From: GCA-003244245 sp036279835
Lineage (GTDB): Bacteria; Actinomycetota; Actinomycetes; Mycobacteriales; Pseudonocardiaceae
NCBI GenBank assembly: GCA_036279835.1
Contig: DASUII010000150.1
Coordinates: forward strand, 1-24,500
DNA: 24,500 nucleotides
Direction of reading: 5' to 3'
Shown here: positions 1 through 7,882 of the stretch, in pieces
Position numbering within the stretch: the first letter of the stretch is position 1
How the letters are laid out: every line of letters begins with the position of its first letter
Position numbers and translations under genes: made by a program
The notes under the pieces: generated by a model
What the model saw: the letters and a program-made list of their open reading frames with translations, nothing else
What the model was told of the DNA's origin: nothing
Databases searched by the model: none

Positions 1-123
1 ATGTCGATCTCTGCTGATCGCGGCAAATCGCCCGAGAAGATCGATTTTTCGATGCCCCGATACCTCTGGCGTCCGCCTGGCGCCGAGCTAGAGCACGCTG
101 CGACCGTCAACGGCGCGCAGGTT
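1..123. other. no gene recognised
   Basis: This stretch lies downstream of the minus-strand EcsC-like gene. A plus-strand frame is open through it, but that frame continues antisense across the EcsC-like gene and has no recognisable protein character. A short AT-rich inverted repeat (ATCGA around a run of T, near 36-52) is too weak to call a terminator. The gene to its left lies outside the window. Confidence 0.4.
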
Positions 124-816
124 TCAGTCGACGGTGCCCTCGATGATCGTGACGGTGCTGCCGTCCGGGAAGTGCGCCGGTGGGGGGCCGAAGACGCGCC
201 GGCTGGTCTCGACCACTACGCGACCGAAGGCCCGGTTGCCGGCGGTCCCTATCGCCACTCCGATGCCGAACGGTGCGATCCGGCCGAGTGCCAGCACACC
301 CTGCTTGCGCCCGTATCTGTTCAAGAACCAGCGACCCAGCGTCTTGTTGATCGCGGTGATGGAGGACATCGGGATCGCGTCGGGCAGCAGCGCCCCCCAT
401 TGCTGACCACCACGCCCAGCCATCTTCTCGACCAGCATGGCGCCGTTGTCACCGAGCGCGACGGCGAGCACCAGCGTCCGCCGTCGCTCGACCTCCTCGA
501 CCCGGATCCCGTGCACCTCAGCGACGGCCAACGCGAGCAGCGTCGTGGTCTCGAGGAACAATGCCGTCTCACCGCCGGTGAGCGCCAGCGCGGCGACGGT
601 CCCAACCCCCGGCGCGACCGCAGCACCGCCCACGGCGGCTCCGGTGCCGGTGACCGCCGCGAGGTACTGCTTCTCCAGCAGAGCGATGATCTCGGCCGGG
701 GTCGCCAGGGGTCGTGCCCGACGCAGCCGGGCAACGTAGCCGGCGACCGGCGACTGCGCAAGCGCGATCGCCTTCTCCAGGGCCCGGTGCAGCACAGCCG
801 GCATCTCTGGACCCAC
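124..816 (-). CDS. EcsC-like protein
   Basis: The product is about 230 residues and resembles the EcsC family, whose biochemical role is poorly defined; the name comes from a protein linked to an ABC exporter in Bacillus. The middle holds a long Ala/Gly/Val-rich hydrophobic stretch (VAPGVGTVAALALTGG) followed by an acidic helix beginning ETALFLET, typical of this group and suggesting membrane association. The start at GTG 816 is chosen because GGGAGG lies seven bases upstream. A longer frame from GTG 834 is open but has no such site. A large stem-loop separates it from the CHRD gene upstream on the same strand. Family assignment is fairly good; function is unknown. Confidence 0.72.
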   Translation of the reverse strand: MGPEMPAVLHRALEKAIALAQSPVAGYVARLRRARPLATPAEIIALLEKQYLAAVTGTGAAVGGAAVAPGVGTVAALALTGGETALFLETTTLLALAVAEVHGIRVEEVERRRTLVLAVALGDNGAMLVEKMAGRGGQQWGALLPDAIPMSSITAINKTLGRWFLNRYGRKQGVLALGRIAPFGIGVAIGTAGNRAFGRVVVETSRRVFGPPPAHFPDGSTVTIIEGTVD

Positions 817-847
817 GTTCAGACCTCCCACCACACCATCACCTTGT

Positions 848-887
848 TAGTGCAGTATCCCGGCTCGAGCAGCCGGCGGCTGCACTA
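848..887 (-). terminator. stem-loop at the 3' end of the CHRD gene
   Basis: Two nested inverted repeats are seen: TAGTGCAG (848-855) pairs with CTGCACTA (880-887), and inside it CCGGCT (860-865) pairs with AGCCGG (871-876) around a five-base loop. The CHRD stop codon (885-887) is part of the outer arm. No T-run follows on the minus strand, so this is a GC-rich hairpin of the kind common at actinobacterial gene ends rather than a classical intrinsic terminator. Confidence 0.5.
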
Positions 888-1358
888 GCCGAGTTGGCCG
901 CGGATCGCGCCCTCGGGGAACTTGTCCGTGTGGATGATGACGTAGTAGTCGGCTGGATGGTCAATGACGGCCTGAATCGTGTCGCGGGTGCTCGATGAGC
1001 AGCCCGAGGCTGTACTTCCCGTCCCGGGGAATTGCTGCTTTTCGAAGAACGTAATCGGAGGCGGACCGTCCTTGCCTCGCGGGGCGTGGTGAATATGCGC
1101 CATGGTGACGGCATTGTGGAGGTCCTTCCACGACAGGGCGTAGCAGACTTTCTGGTGGGCGGCGTCAAGGTCGACCCGGGCTGAGCCGCTCGCGCCGTGC
1201 TCACCGCCGCCGGTGACCTCCTCGGGGGTCAAGTTGATGGTGTAATGACCGAGGCCTTGCGGCTGCGGGTCGTCCTGCGCGGCTGCCGTGCTCGGCAGGG
1301 TGGCGACGACGAGCAGCGACGACATCGCCGCGAGGCACGCTCCGAAACGTCCCAACAT
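885..1358 (-). CDS. secreted CHRD domain protein
   Basis: The 157-residue product starts at ATG 1358, six bases after a GGAAGAG site; a longer frame to 1439 is open but would bury the signal peptide. Residues 1-27 form a clear Sec signal (MLGR, hydrophobic core, then STAAA before Gln28). The mature part is a single CHRD domain: GHYTINLTPEEV at about 38-49, SARVDLDAAHQKVCYAL near 59-75, AHIHHAPRGKDGPP near 88-100, and the typical end FPEGAIRGQLG. Two Cys (72 and 120) could form a disulfide. CHRD domains bind no known common ligand in bacteria, so only an extracellular role is inferred. It is divergent from the membrane protein gene at 1488. Confidence 0.85.
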   Translation of the reverse strand: MLGRFGACLAAMSSLLVVATLPSTAAAQDDPQPQGLGHYTINLTPEEVTGGGEHGASGSARVDLDAAHQKVCYALSWKDLHNAVTMAHIHHAPRGKDGPPPITFFEKQQFPGTGSTASGCSSSTRDTIQAVIDHPADYYVIIHTDKFPEGAIRGQLG

Positions 1359-1487
1359 CGTGAACTCTTCCTTCCTGCCGTACCACGCGGACGAACCGAT
1401 CGAGAAGGTGTGCTGCGCACCGGGTGACGGGTGCACCACTATACGTAATCGCCGGCGCGATTCGGTTCGTTAGCTCCGTGTCGCGAC

Positions 1488-2228
1488 ATGTTGCGGCTCG
1501 CTACGCTCGCGGGCGTGGAACCGCTGCTGGCGGTGCGCCAGTTCGCGGCTTTCGGACTGTCGCACTGCATAGTGATCGCGGTGCTCGTCGTGGTCGCAGC
1601 GGCGCTCGTAGCCGTTGGTCGGCAGTATCGCGGCACGCTCATCGAGCGGTGGTTGAGCCGCTCCTTGGCGCTGGTGTTTGCCGGGTTCCTGATACCGGCA
1701 GAGCTCTACTGGCTGCTGCCGGCCCATGGGGAGATCAAGTACTTGCTGCCGTTGCAACTGTGTGACCTGGCAGCGATGGCCTCGGTGTGGGCTTTGTGGT
1801 CGTACTCCTCGACGGCGTTCGCGCTGACCTACTTCTGGGGCCTGACGCTTACCTCGCAAGCCTTCGCCAGTCCCGAGTTGACGGGTCCAGATTTCCCGTC
1901 ATTTCAGTTCCTGTCGTTCTTCGGCATACACAGCTTGGTGCTGTGGACGGCGATCTATCTGACCTGGGGGGTGGGGATGCGGCCAGACTGGCGCAGCTAC
2001 CGGATCGCGGTCCTGGGCACCATCAGCTGGGGGGCGATGATGTTCGTGGTCAACCAGCTCGCCGGCACCAACTACGGCTTTCTCAATACCAAGCCAGTGG
2101 TCAGGTCCCTGTTGGACGTGTTGGGGCCGTGGCCGTGGTACCTGCTCTCCGAGCTGGTCGTCGGAGCCGCGGCCTGGGCACTGATCACCTGGCCATGGGT
2201 ACGCCAGCGCACCCTCGCCCACCTCTGA
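1488..2228 (+). CDS. YwaF/TMEM164-type integral membrane protein
   Basis: The 246-residue product has about seven hydrophobic helices (roughly 22-44, 57-76, 84-105, 107-126, 140-164, 171-193 and 212-236). Family signatures are LPLQLCDLAAM (Cys92), FFGIHSLVLW (His148) and TNYGFLNTKP near 194-203, matching the conserved bacterial membrane family named TIGR02206/YwaF. TMEM164, a eukaryotic relative, is reported to be a phospholipid acyltransferase using a Cys; whether Cys92 acts likewise here is inference. No good ribosome site precedes ATG 1488, and GTG 1515 is an alternative start that would leave all helices intact. It probably acts in the cytoplasmic membrane. Confidence 0.8.
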   Translation: MLRLATLAGVEPLLAVRQFAAFGLSHCIVIAVLVVVAAALVAVGRQYRGTLIERWLSRSLALVFAGFLIPAELYWLLPAHGEIKYLLPLQLCDLAAMASVWALWSYSSTAFALTYFWGLTLTSQAFASPELTGPDFPSFQFLSFFGIHSLVLWTAIYLTWGVGMRPDWRSYRIAVLGTISWGAMMFVVNQLAGTNYGFLNTKPVVRSLLDVLGPWPWYLLSELVVGAAAWALITWPWVRQRTLAHL

Positions 2229-2265
2229 TTCCTGGGTATCGAGCCCGCTTGCGACACTGGTCTAC

Positions 2266-2682
2266 GTGGACGATCCGGCACGGCTACGCATCCCCTTCCC
2301 GTGTCAGCACGAAGGCTGTCTGCGCGCGGCGGCGATCGTCGAGGTGAGCCGGCGCGGGCAGCTGTACATCAATGACGAGCAGGACATCATCTACCGCGTC
2401 TTCCCCGACGCCCAGGGCACAATCCGGATCATCGGTTTCCTGCCATACACGAGTTTCGCCAGTCGGATTCCCGACCTGGCCGCGACCATCCTTGCGGTCG
2501 AAGCCGTTGACGCGGCCGCGCTATACGCGCTGGATCGCACGTGGATCCCGTTCTACTGCCCGGACTGCGATCGCTCGTTCTGCGAAGATCACTGGAACCT
2601 CAAGCCCAGCTTCGACTGGGGCTTTGACCACTATTCGGGCACCTGTCCAGTCGGGCATCCACACTTCATCGACCATTGTTGA
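2266..2682 (+). CDS. Cys/His-rich protein of unknown function
   Basis: The product is 138 residues from GTG 2266. I do not recognise its family. It has an N-terminal PCQHEGC and a C-terminal half rich in metal-ligand residues: FYCPDC, SFCEDHW, then CPVGHPHFIDHC at the very end. This spacing suggests one or two treble-clef or zinc-ribbon-like sites. The middle (about 30-80) looks like an ordinary alpha/beta segment containing YINDEQDIIYRVFPD. No Shine-Dalgarno sequence precedes the start; a weak -10-like GACACT lies seven bases before the GTG, which would fit a leaderless mRNA. It stands between the membrane protein gene and the toxin-antitoxin pair, and no operon link is evident. Confidence 0.65.
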   Translation: MDDPARLRIPFPCQHEGCLRAAAIVEVSRRGQLYINDEQDIIYRVFPDAQGTIRIIGFLPYTSFASRIPDLAATILAVEAVDAAALYALDRTWIPFYCPDCDRSFCEDHWNLKPSFDWGFDHYSGTCPVGHPHFIDHC

Positions 2683-2729
2683 ACACAGCGCGTCGACCGA
2701 CAGCGAGGCTCAACTGACAGACAGGGTGC

Positions 2730-2742
2730 TATTATGACTGAC
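2730..2742 (+). promoter_or_regulatory. candidate -10 box (TATTAT) for a leaderless antitoxin mRNA
   Basis: TATTAT (2730-2735), preceded by TGC, fits the actinobacterial TANNNT -10 pattern. A transcript starting about seven bases downstream would begin at or next to ATG 2743. The in-frame ATG at 2734 lies inside the -10 itself and could not be on that mRNA. No -35 hexamer at normal spacing is seen. Confidence 0.45.
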
Positions 2743-3087
2743 ATGCCTGACGAGGCTGCGCACCCAGCGCCCGAGCCGTCTCCGGTGCCAAGCCCCCGCC
2801 GACCCGAACGTGAGGTGCGTATCCGCGAGCTCCGCAACGCTGGAAGTGTGATTTCCGAGCTCGCCAGCGTCGGCGCAATCGGACGCGTCACCAGCGGCGG
2901 ACGCCTGGTCGGATGGCTGGTCCCGGCGACGCCGTCCGAGCAACGGGCCGAGGAACTTCACGCACAGGGACGGCTACGCCTCGGGCGCCTCGGCGGCCTC
3001 GCGGGTCACCGCCCACTGCCCCGCCGCATCAACACCGTACCGCTGGGCCATACCCTCGATGATCAGCGCCGCGCGGATGACGGGTGA
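2743..3087 (+). CDS. Phd/VapB-family antitoxin
   Basis: The N-terminal core after a Pro-rich lead is antitoxin-like: VRIRELRNAGSVISELA followed by IGRVTSGGRLVGWLVPA, the usual Phd/YefM fold that binds operator DNA, then a C-terminal tail of about 50 residues that would wrap the toxin. At 114 residues (117 from ATG 2734) it is longer than the usual 75-95 because of the lead and a basic tail. It overlaps the toxin gene by four bases (GTGA), which implies translational coupling. Such antitoxins normally repress their own operon together with the toxin. The start at 2743 is preferred because the -10-like TATTAT covers 2730-2735. Confidence 0.8.
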   Translation: MPDEAAHPAPEPSPVPSPRRPEREVRIRELRNAGSVISELASVGAIGRVTSGGRLVGWLVPATPSEQRAEELHAQGRLRLGRLGGLAGHRPLPRRINTVPLGHTLDDQRRADDG

Positions 3088-3572
3088 TCTACCTCGACTC
3101 GTCGGCGATCGTCAAGCTTGTCCGAGCCGAGGATTCCTCAGAGGCGCTGCAATCCTGGATCGACCAGCGCGCCGACATGCTGCTGGTCACCTCAGCGCTG
3201 GCACGCGCGGAGGTGTTCCGGGCGGTACGGCGCAACAACCACACCGACTCTGGTGCACTGATCGATCCTGTGGCTTTCGAAGCGGAGTTGGCGCAGGCGA
3301 CTGCGGTGCTCGACGCGATCGGCCAGATCGCGATCGACGACACGATCCTGCACCGGGCCGGCGTCTTTCCCGCTCCGATGATCAGAACATTGGACGCCAT
3401 CCACCTCGCCTCAGCCGCGGAGTTCGCTCCCTCCACACTGACATTCGTCACTTACGATCATCGACTTGCTATCGAAGCGCAGGGCGTGGGAATCGCCGTT
3501 CTCGCGCCGGCCGACCCTCCGGATTTCTTATCGGCGGCGTCACCGCAGGCTAGTTCTGGGCCAGCCCGCTGA
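3084..3572 (+). CDS. PIN-domain ribonuclease toxin, VapC family
   Basis: The product is 162 residues, slightly longer than the common 125-140. The four PIN acidic positions are all visible: Asp5 in MIYLDSSAIVKL, Glu43 in ARAEVFRAV, Asp104 in LDAIHLASA, and Asp125 in TFVTYDHRL. PIN toxins cleave RNA (often tRNA or rRNA) using Mg2+ or Mn2+ held by these residues. The gene starts at GTG 3084 inside the antitoxin stop. The toxin looks intact and active. Its last 23 bases overlap the end of the convergent LCP gene, so the C-terminal tail after about residue 145 may be a non-conserved extension. Confidence 0.87.
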   Translation: MIYLDSSAIVKLVRAEDSSEALQSWIDQRADMLLVTSALARAEVFRAVRRNNHTDSGALIDPVAFEAELAQATAVLDAIGQIAIDDTILHRAGVFPAPMIRTLDAIHLASAAEFAPSTLTFVTYDHRLAIEAQGVGIAVLAPADPPDFLSAASPQASSGPAR

Positions 3573-4599
3573 ACAGCCGGCCGGCCGCCTCGCGGTCCCA
3601 CAGGACGCCGGAGGTGCCGTCGGTCACCGGCCCGAAACCGGCGATCGGGACCGTCTCAGTCACCGCATTACCGCTGGACAACGAACGCATCGCCCAACCC
3701 AACCTGGCCAGATCCCAGACGTGGTCGCCGTTGTCGACGGTGATCGTTTTGGGTGCGTCGATAGCCAGCGGCACTGTGTGGAAGGGATTGAGCAGCACCG
3801 CCGGGCTGCTGGCGCGGGCGATCAGCGCACTGAGGAACTCCCGCTGGTGGACCACGCGGTCCAGATCCCCCCGTGGCGTGTGCCGGGTCCGCACGTACCC
3901 CAGTGCCTGCGGTCCATCCAGTACCTGGCAGCCGGCCGGGATGTTCAGCCCGGCCAGCGGGTCGGAGATCGGGTCGGTGGGACACATCTGTACGCCGCCG
4001 ACGTCGTCGACAAGACCGGCGAAACCGGCGAAACCGATCTCGGCATAGTGGTCCACGTGCACCCCGGTGACGTTCTCCACCGTCTGCACCAACAGGGTGG
4101 GCCCACCCAAGGAGAAAGTGGCGTTGAGCTTGACGCGACCGTGGCCGGCGAGCGGGACCGAGGAGTCCCGGGGCAGGCTTACCAGCGTGAGCTGGCCGTT
4201 ACCGGTGAGTGCGGGGATGTGCATCAACATGATCGTGTCCGTGCGCCCACCACCCGCCGCCGCCTCGTCGCCGGTAGTCAGCCTGGACTCCTGGTCCGGG
4301 GTCAGGCCGGCCCGGCTGTCCGATCCGACGATCAGCCAGTTGGTGCCCGCAGTGCCCGCGATCCGCCCCGGGTAGTCGGCGAGTGCGTCGGTGCGTTGCA
4401 TCGCCCGGTCGACGTAGCCGGCGAAGCCGATGACCACCAGGGCCAGCACACCGAGGATGGCTGCCACGATGCGCCCGGGGCGCCGGCGTGGAGCGGGACG
4501 ACGAAGCGGCGGACGGCGCGAGACTGGTGGCGGGGCCGCAGGCATGCGCGCGACGGGCAAGCGTTGGGTTGGGCGCCACGCCGGCCCCTGGTAGCTCAC
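3550..4599 (-). CDS. LytR-CpsA-Psr (LCP) family cell-wall glycopolymer ligase
   Basis: The 349-residue product has a Pro/Arg-rich cytoplasmic tail (1-42), one membrane helix (about 43-62), and an external LCP domain. Expected LCP motifs are present: NWLIVGSDSR (Asp94), GRTDTIMLM (Arg119, Asp121), SLPRDS (Arg144, Asp145), VKLNATF, GYVRTRH (Arg237, Arg239), and GDLDRVVHQREFL. These residues bind Mg2+ and the polyprenyl-pyrophosphate-linked donor. LCP enzymes transfer glycopolymers (arabinogalactan in mycolate-type walls) to peptidoglycan. Cys206 and Cys224 could pair. The start at GTG 4599 follows an AGGAG site. No LytR_C domain follows the LCP domain. Its 3' end overlaps the VapC-like gene, and its 5' end is divergent from the DivIVA-like gene. 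Confidence 0.92.
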   Translation of the reverse strand: MSYQGPAWRPTQRLPVARMPAAPPPVSRRPPLRRPAPRRRPGRIVAAILGVLALVVIGFAGYVDRAMQRTDALADYPGRIAGTAGTNWLIVGSDSRAGLTPDQESRLTTGDEAAAGGGRTDTIMLMHIPALTGNGQLTLVSLPRDSSVPLAGHGRVKLNATFSLGGPTLLVQTVENVTGVHVDHYAEIGFAGFAGLVDDVGGVQMCPTDPISDPLAGLNIPAGCQVLDGPQALGYVRTRHTPRGDLDRVVHQREFLSALIARASSPAVLLNPFHTVPLAIDAPKTITVDNGDHVWDLARLGWAMRSLSSGNAVTETVPIAGFGPVTDGTSGVLWDREAAGRLFSGLAQN

Positions 4600-4694
4600 C
4601 GTTGGTCTCCTGTGGGTCAGTGCCCGCGGGCGTTTGCCGCGAGGATAGCCGTGCCCGGGCCACGGTAGTTGCGGGCGATTGTCGAACCTGATGG

Positions 4695-4748
4695 TTGCCT
4701 TTTTGTGATCAAGTGTAAAAATGCCTCACCACCGTCGGGGAGGTATGC
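4695..4748 (+). promoter_or_regulatory. candidate promoter and ribosome site of the DivIVA-like gene
   Basis: TTGCCT (4695-4700) and AAAAAT (4717-4722) are separated by 16 bases in an AT-rich patch that stands out from the GC-rich surroundings. GGGGAGG at 4737-4743 lies five bases before ATG 4749 and decides that start. The hexamers are imperfect, so the promoter is tentative; the ribosome site is strong. Confidence 0.4.
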
Positions 4749-5594
4749 ATGGACCGCTTGGACCGCAAGGACTTCAAGGACGCAGCTTTCGACGTCGTGC
4801 TGCGGGGCTACGACAAGCGGCAGGTGGACGAGCGGTTGCGGTTTCTCGGTGCTGAGCTGACCGTCGCGGACAACGCGCTGCGGGCGGCCAGCGAGCGGGC
4901 CGCGCTGCTGGAGGATGCGCTGAGCGAGACGCGCTCGACACCCGCGGGCGAACCATTGGGCGACTCGAACTTCGGAGCGCGGGTCGAGAAGATCCTCAAG
5001 CTGGCCGAGGACGAGGCGCGGGAAGTCCGCAGCCAGGCCGACGCAGCAGCGCTGGCGCTGGTCGAGCAGGCCCGCGCGCACGCCGCCGAGCAGGACAGCG
5101 CACTGCAGCAGCGGTGGTCTGAGCTCGACAGTGCCCGCCAGGAGCTGGAGCAGGCTCGCCAAGAAGTGAACCGGGAATGCGAACAGCTCCGGGCGCAGGC
5201 GCGGGCCGAGGCCGACCAGATCCGCACGGCGGTCACGCAGCAAGCGGACCAGTTGTTCACCGCAGCGCGCGCCGACGCCGACGAGGTGGGCGCTGCGGCC
5301 CACGCCGAGGCGGAGCAGCTCATCGCGCAGGCTAAGGCTGAGGCGGAGCAGCTCGTGGCGCAGGCCAACGCGCAGGCGCAGCGGCTGGTCGCAGCGGCGA
5401 CCGACGCCGCGCGGGCGCGGGAACAGTCCAGCGCGCACGAGGTGCATCAACTGTCCAGGTTGCGCGAGGAGATCAACGCGGACCTCTACCGAGCGAAGCA
5501 AGTACTGGACGGCCTATTCGGCGCCACGGGAGTCCTCTTGCACAAGAGGCGCCAGGACCCTGCGCCGCCGCCACCCCAGGTCCGTACTGTGTGA
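4749..5594 (+). CDS. DivIVA-domain coiled-coil protein
   Basis: The 281-residue product begins with a short DivIVA-type membrane-curvature domain (FDVVLRGYDKRQVDERLRFL at about 14-33) and continues as a nearly unbroken Ala/Glu/Gln-rich coiled coil to about residue 250. Within the coil an 11-residue unit (AEAEQLIAQAK and variants) repeats three times at 186-218. The C-terminus is basic then Pro-rich (PAPPPPQ). DivIVA-type proteins in actinobacteria sit at poles and septa and guide cell-wall synthesis. It has no other division gene beside it, but the divergent neighbour is an LCP cell-wall ligase. Full-length Wag31 is longer and has a different N-terminus, so this is a paralogue, not the main DivIVA. 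Confidence 0.85.
   Translation: MDRLDRKDFKDAAFDVVLRGYDKRQVDERLRFLGAELTVADNALRAASERAALLEDALSETRSTPAGEPLGDSNFGARVEKILKLAEDEAREVRSQADAAALALVEQARAHAAEQDSALQQRWSELDSARQELEQARQEVNRECEQLRAQARAEADQIRTAVTQQADQLFTAARADADEVGAAAHAEAEQLIAQAKAEAEQLVAQANAQAQRLVAAATDAARAREQSSAHEVHQLSRLREEINADLYRAKQVLDGLFGATGVLLHKRRQDPAPPPPQVRTV
5304..5402 (+). repeat. 33-bp repeats encoding an 11-residue coiled-coil unit
   Basis: Three consecutive 33-bp units (5304-5336, 5337-5369, 5370-5402) encode AEAEQLIAQAK, AEAEQLVAQAN and AQAQRLVAAAT. The first two are nearly identical at DNA level and the third has diverged. An 11-residue period suits a nearly straight coiled coil. Confidence 0.8.
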
Positions 5595-5640
5595 CGATCG
5601 CGAATACCCGTGCCAGGATTGCGGGTGAAGGAGATGCCCG

Positions 5641-6885
5641 ATGCCATCCCGCAATCCCCCCCCGTCTCACTCCAGCCCGGTACCCGTCGCGGGGCCCGTT
5701 GGGTTACCGGATTCCCTCGTCGGTACCTCGATGGACATCGACGGTTCGCACACGCCGGAGCAGGTGATCGCGGGACTACGCGCTACCAGCGAGGGTGAGG
5801 ACCTGGTCCAGCTGTTGACCCCCGAGGGGCAGCGGGTCTCCCATCCGCAGTTCGACTTGGAGATCTCCCCGGCGGAGCTGCAGTCGCTGTATCGCGACAT
5901 GGTGCTGGTCCGCCGGGCCGATCGGGAGGCCAAAGCGCTGCAGCGCCAAGGCGAGCTCGGGCTGTGGGCGCCGCTGCTGGGCCAGGAGGCCGCCCAGATC
6001 GGTGCTGGTCGCGCGATGGCCCCGCAGGACATGGCCTTCCCGTCCTACCGCGAGCACGGCGTCGCGTGGTGTCGTGGGGTGGATCCCACCGAGATCTTCG
6101 GCATCTTCCGCGGCATCGATCAAGGCTCGTGGGATCCGATCGGCACCGGCTTCCAGCTCTACACCATCGTGATCCCCAACCAGTGCCTGCACGCCACCGG
6201 GTACGCAATGGGACAGCGACTGGACGGAAAGATCGGCGACGCGCAGAACGCGGAGGCCACGATCTGCTTTTTCGGCGACGGCGCCACCTCTCAGGGCGAC
6301 GTGCACGAGGGCTTCGTCTGGGCCGCCGTCTACGACGCGCCGGTGGTGTTCTTCTGCCAGAACAACCAGTGGGCGATCTCCGCATCGCTGGATCGCCAGA
6401 CCCGGGTACCGCTGTATCAACGGGCCCGCGGCTACGGCTTTCCCGGGATCCGGGTAGACGGCAACGACGTGCTGGCCACCCTGGCCGTCACCCGCTGGGC
6501 GCTGCGCGAGTGCCGCACCGGCAATGGCCCGATCTTGATCGAGGCCTGCACGTACCGGATGGACGCGCACACCACCTCCGACGATTACACCCGTTACCAG
6601 GTCGCCGGCGAGCTGGAGGAATGGAAGCTCAAAGATCCTCTTGAGCGGGTGCGGGTACACCTGGTGCGGGAGGGGCTCGCGGAGTCGGAGTTCTTCGACG
6701 GCTTGGCAGCCGAGGCCGACGAGCTGGCCGTTCGGCTGCGCAACTACTGTATTTCGATGCCCGCCCCCGGCCCGGAGCGGATCTTCTCGAAGGTCTACGC
6801 CGAACCGACGCCTACGATCGACGCCGAGCGTGACGATTACCTGGCTTACCACGCGTCGTTCACTGACGTCGGCGGTGCTTCCTGA
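5641..6885 (+). CDS. bkdA: 2-oxoacid (branched-chain/pyruvate) dehydrogenase E1 alpha subunit
   Basis: The 414-residue product is the thiamine-diphosphate-binding alpha subunit of an alpha2-beta2 E1, which decarboxylates a 2-oxoacid and passes the acyl group to the lipoyl arm of E2. The ThDP motif runs from GDGATSQGD (from 212) to QNNQW (240-244). The active-site and regulatory loop reads YRMDAHTTSDD (His310, Ser313). QRQGELGLWAPLLGQEAAQ near 101-119 is also typical. An N-terminal extension of about 60 residues rich in Pro and Ser precedes the core. AAGGAG eight bases before ATG 5641 supports the start. The set resembles the mycobacterial BkdABC operon; pyruvate rather than branched-chain oxoacids cannot be excluded. 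Confidence 0.92.
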   Translation: MPSRNPPPSHSSPVPVAGPVGLPDSLVGTSMDIDGSHTPEQVIAGLRATSEGEDLVQLLTPEGQRVSHPQFDLEISPAELQSLYRDMVLVRRADREAKALQRQGELGLWAPLLGQEAAQIGAGRAMAPQDMAFPSYREHGVAWCRGVDPTEIFGIFRGIDQGSWDPIGTGFQLYTIVIPNQCLHATGYAMGQRLDGKIGDAQNAEATICFFGDGATSQGDVHEGFVWAAVYDAPVVFFCQNNQWAISASLDRQTRVPLYQRARGYGFPGIRVDGNDVLATLAVTRWALRECRTGNGPILIEACTYRMDAHTTSDDYTRYQVAGELEEWKLKDPLERVRVHLVREGLAESEFFDGLAAEADELAVRLRNYCISMPAPGPERIFSKVYAEPTPTIDAERDDYLAYHASFTDVGGAS

Positions 6886-7877
6886 TGGCCGGCACCGACG
6901 TGCCGCAGACGATCACCTTGGCTAAGGGCCTCAACCAGGGCCTGCGGGCCGCGATGGAGGCCGACCGCAAGGTCCTGGTGATGGGTGAGGACGTCGGCCG
7001 GCTCGGCGGTGTCTTCCGGATCACCGATGGGCTGCAGAAGGACTTCGGCGAGCAGCGAGTCTTCGATACCCCGCTGGGCGAGTCCGGAATCATCGGCACG
7101 GCGGTCGGGCTCGCGGTCCGAGGCTACCGTCCGGTCTGCGAGATCCAATTTGATGGATTTGTCTTTCCTGGCTTCGACCAGATCGTCTCCCAGCTCGCCA
7201 AGCTGCACTACCGCTCGCAGGGCAAGCTGCCGATGCCGGTGGTGGTGCGCATCCCGCATGGCGGGGGTATCGGCGCCGTGGAGCACCATTCGGAGTCCCC
7301 GGAGTCCTATTTCGCGCACACCCCTGGGCTGAAGGTCGTCGCGTGCGCCAACCCGGTCGACGCCTACTGGATGATCCAGCAGGCGATCGCCTGCGACGAT
7401 CCGGTGATCTTCTTCGAGCCCAAGCGGCGGTACTGGGACAAGGCACCGCTGGATCTCGCGACGCCGCCGCTGCCGCTGTTTCGCTCCCGGGTGCTGCGCA
7501 CCGGGACGACCGCGACGGTCGTGACCTACGGGCCGACGGTGCGCACCGTGCTGGATGCCGCGACCGTCGCTGAGCAGGACGGCCACACCCTCGAGGTGAT
7601 CGACCTGCGCACGTTGTCCCCGCTGGACCTGGTTCCGGTGTTCGATTCGGTGCGCCGCACCGGGCGGTTGATCTGCGTGTCCGAGGCGCCCAGCGAGGTC
7701 TCGCTGACCTCTGAAGTGGCCGCTCGGGTATCCCAGGAATGCTTCTACTCGCTGGCGGCGCCGGTACTGCGGGTGACCGGATTCGACACGCCGTACCCAC
7801 CCGCGAAGTGCGAGGAGGACTACTTGCCCGACCTGGACCGGGTGCTCGACGCCGTCGACCGCGTGCTGGCGTATTGA
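6885..7877 (+). CDS. bkdB: 2-oxoacid (branched-chain/pyruvate) dehydrogenase E1 beta subunit
   Basis: The 330-residue product is the usual length for E1 beta, which completes the ThDP active site and holds the transketolase C-terminal domain. Visible motifs are LVMGEDVGRLGGVFRIT (31-47), DTPLGESGIIG with the ThDP-activating Glu66, the EIQFDGFVFPGFDQI stretch, and HGGGIGAVEHHS. The C-terminal domain begins near 205 and ends with the typical YPPAKCEEDYLPDLDRVL. Its ATG shares one base with the E1 alpha stop (TGATG), so the two subunits are translationally coupled. Confidence 0.93.
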   Translation: MAGTDVPQTITLAKGLNQGLRAAMEADRKVLVMGEDVGRLGGVFRITDGLQKDFGEQRVFDTPLGESGIIGTAVGLAVRGYRPVCEIQFDGFVFPGFDQIVSQLAKLHYRSQGKLPMPVVVRIPHGGGIGAVEHHSESPESYFAHTPGLKVVACANPVDAYWMIQQAIACDDPVIFFEPKRRYWDKAPLDLATPPLPLFRSRVLRTGTTATVVTYGPTVRTVLDAATVAEQDGHTLEVIDLRTLSPLDLVPVFDSVRRTGRLICVSEAPSEVSLTSEVAARVSQECFYSLAAPVLRVTGFDTPYPPAKCEEDYLPDLDRVLDAVDRVLAY

Positions 7878-7882
7878 CCGCG

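Noticed and set aside
1..888. Long plus-strand open frame of 295 codons
   Set aside because: It runs antisense to the EcsC-like gene; its translation is Arg/Asp/Gln-rich without family likeness, while the minus strand gives a sensible protein.
3466..4668. Plus-strand open frame of 400 codons
   Set aside because: It is the antisense shadow of the LCP gene, whose motifs are unmistakable.
4617..5501. Minus-strand open frame of 294 codons opposite the DivIVA-like gene
   Set aside because: The plus strand has a strong ribosome site, the DivIVA domain and heptad/11-residue coil; the antisense text is a by-product of Ala/Glu/Gln codons.
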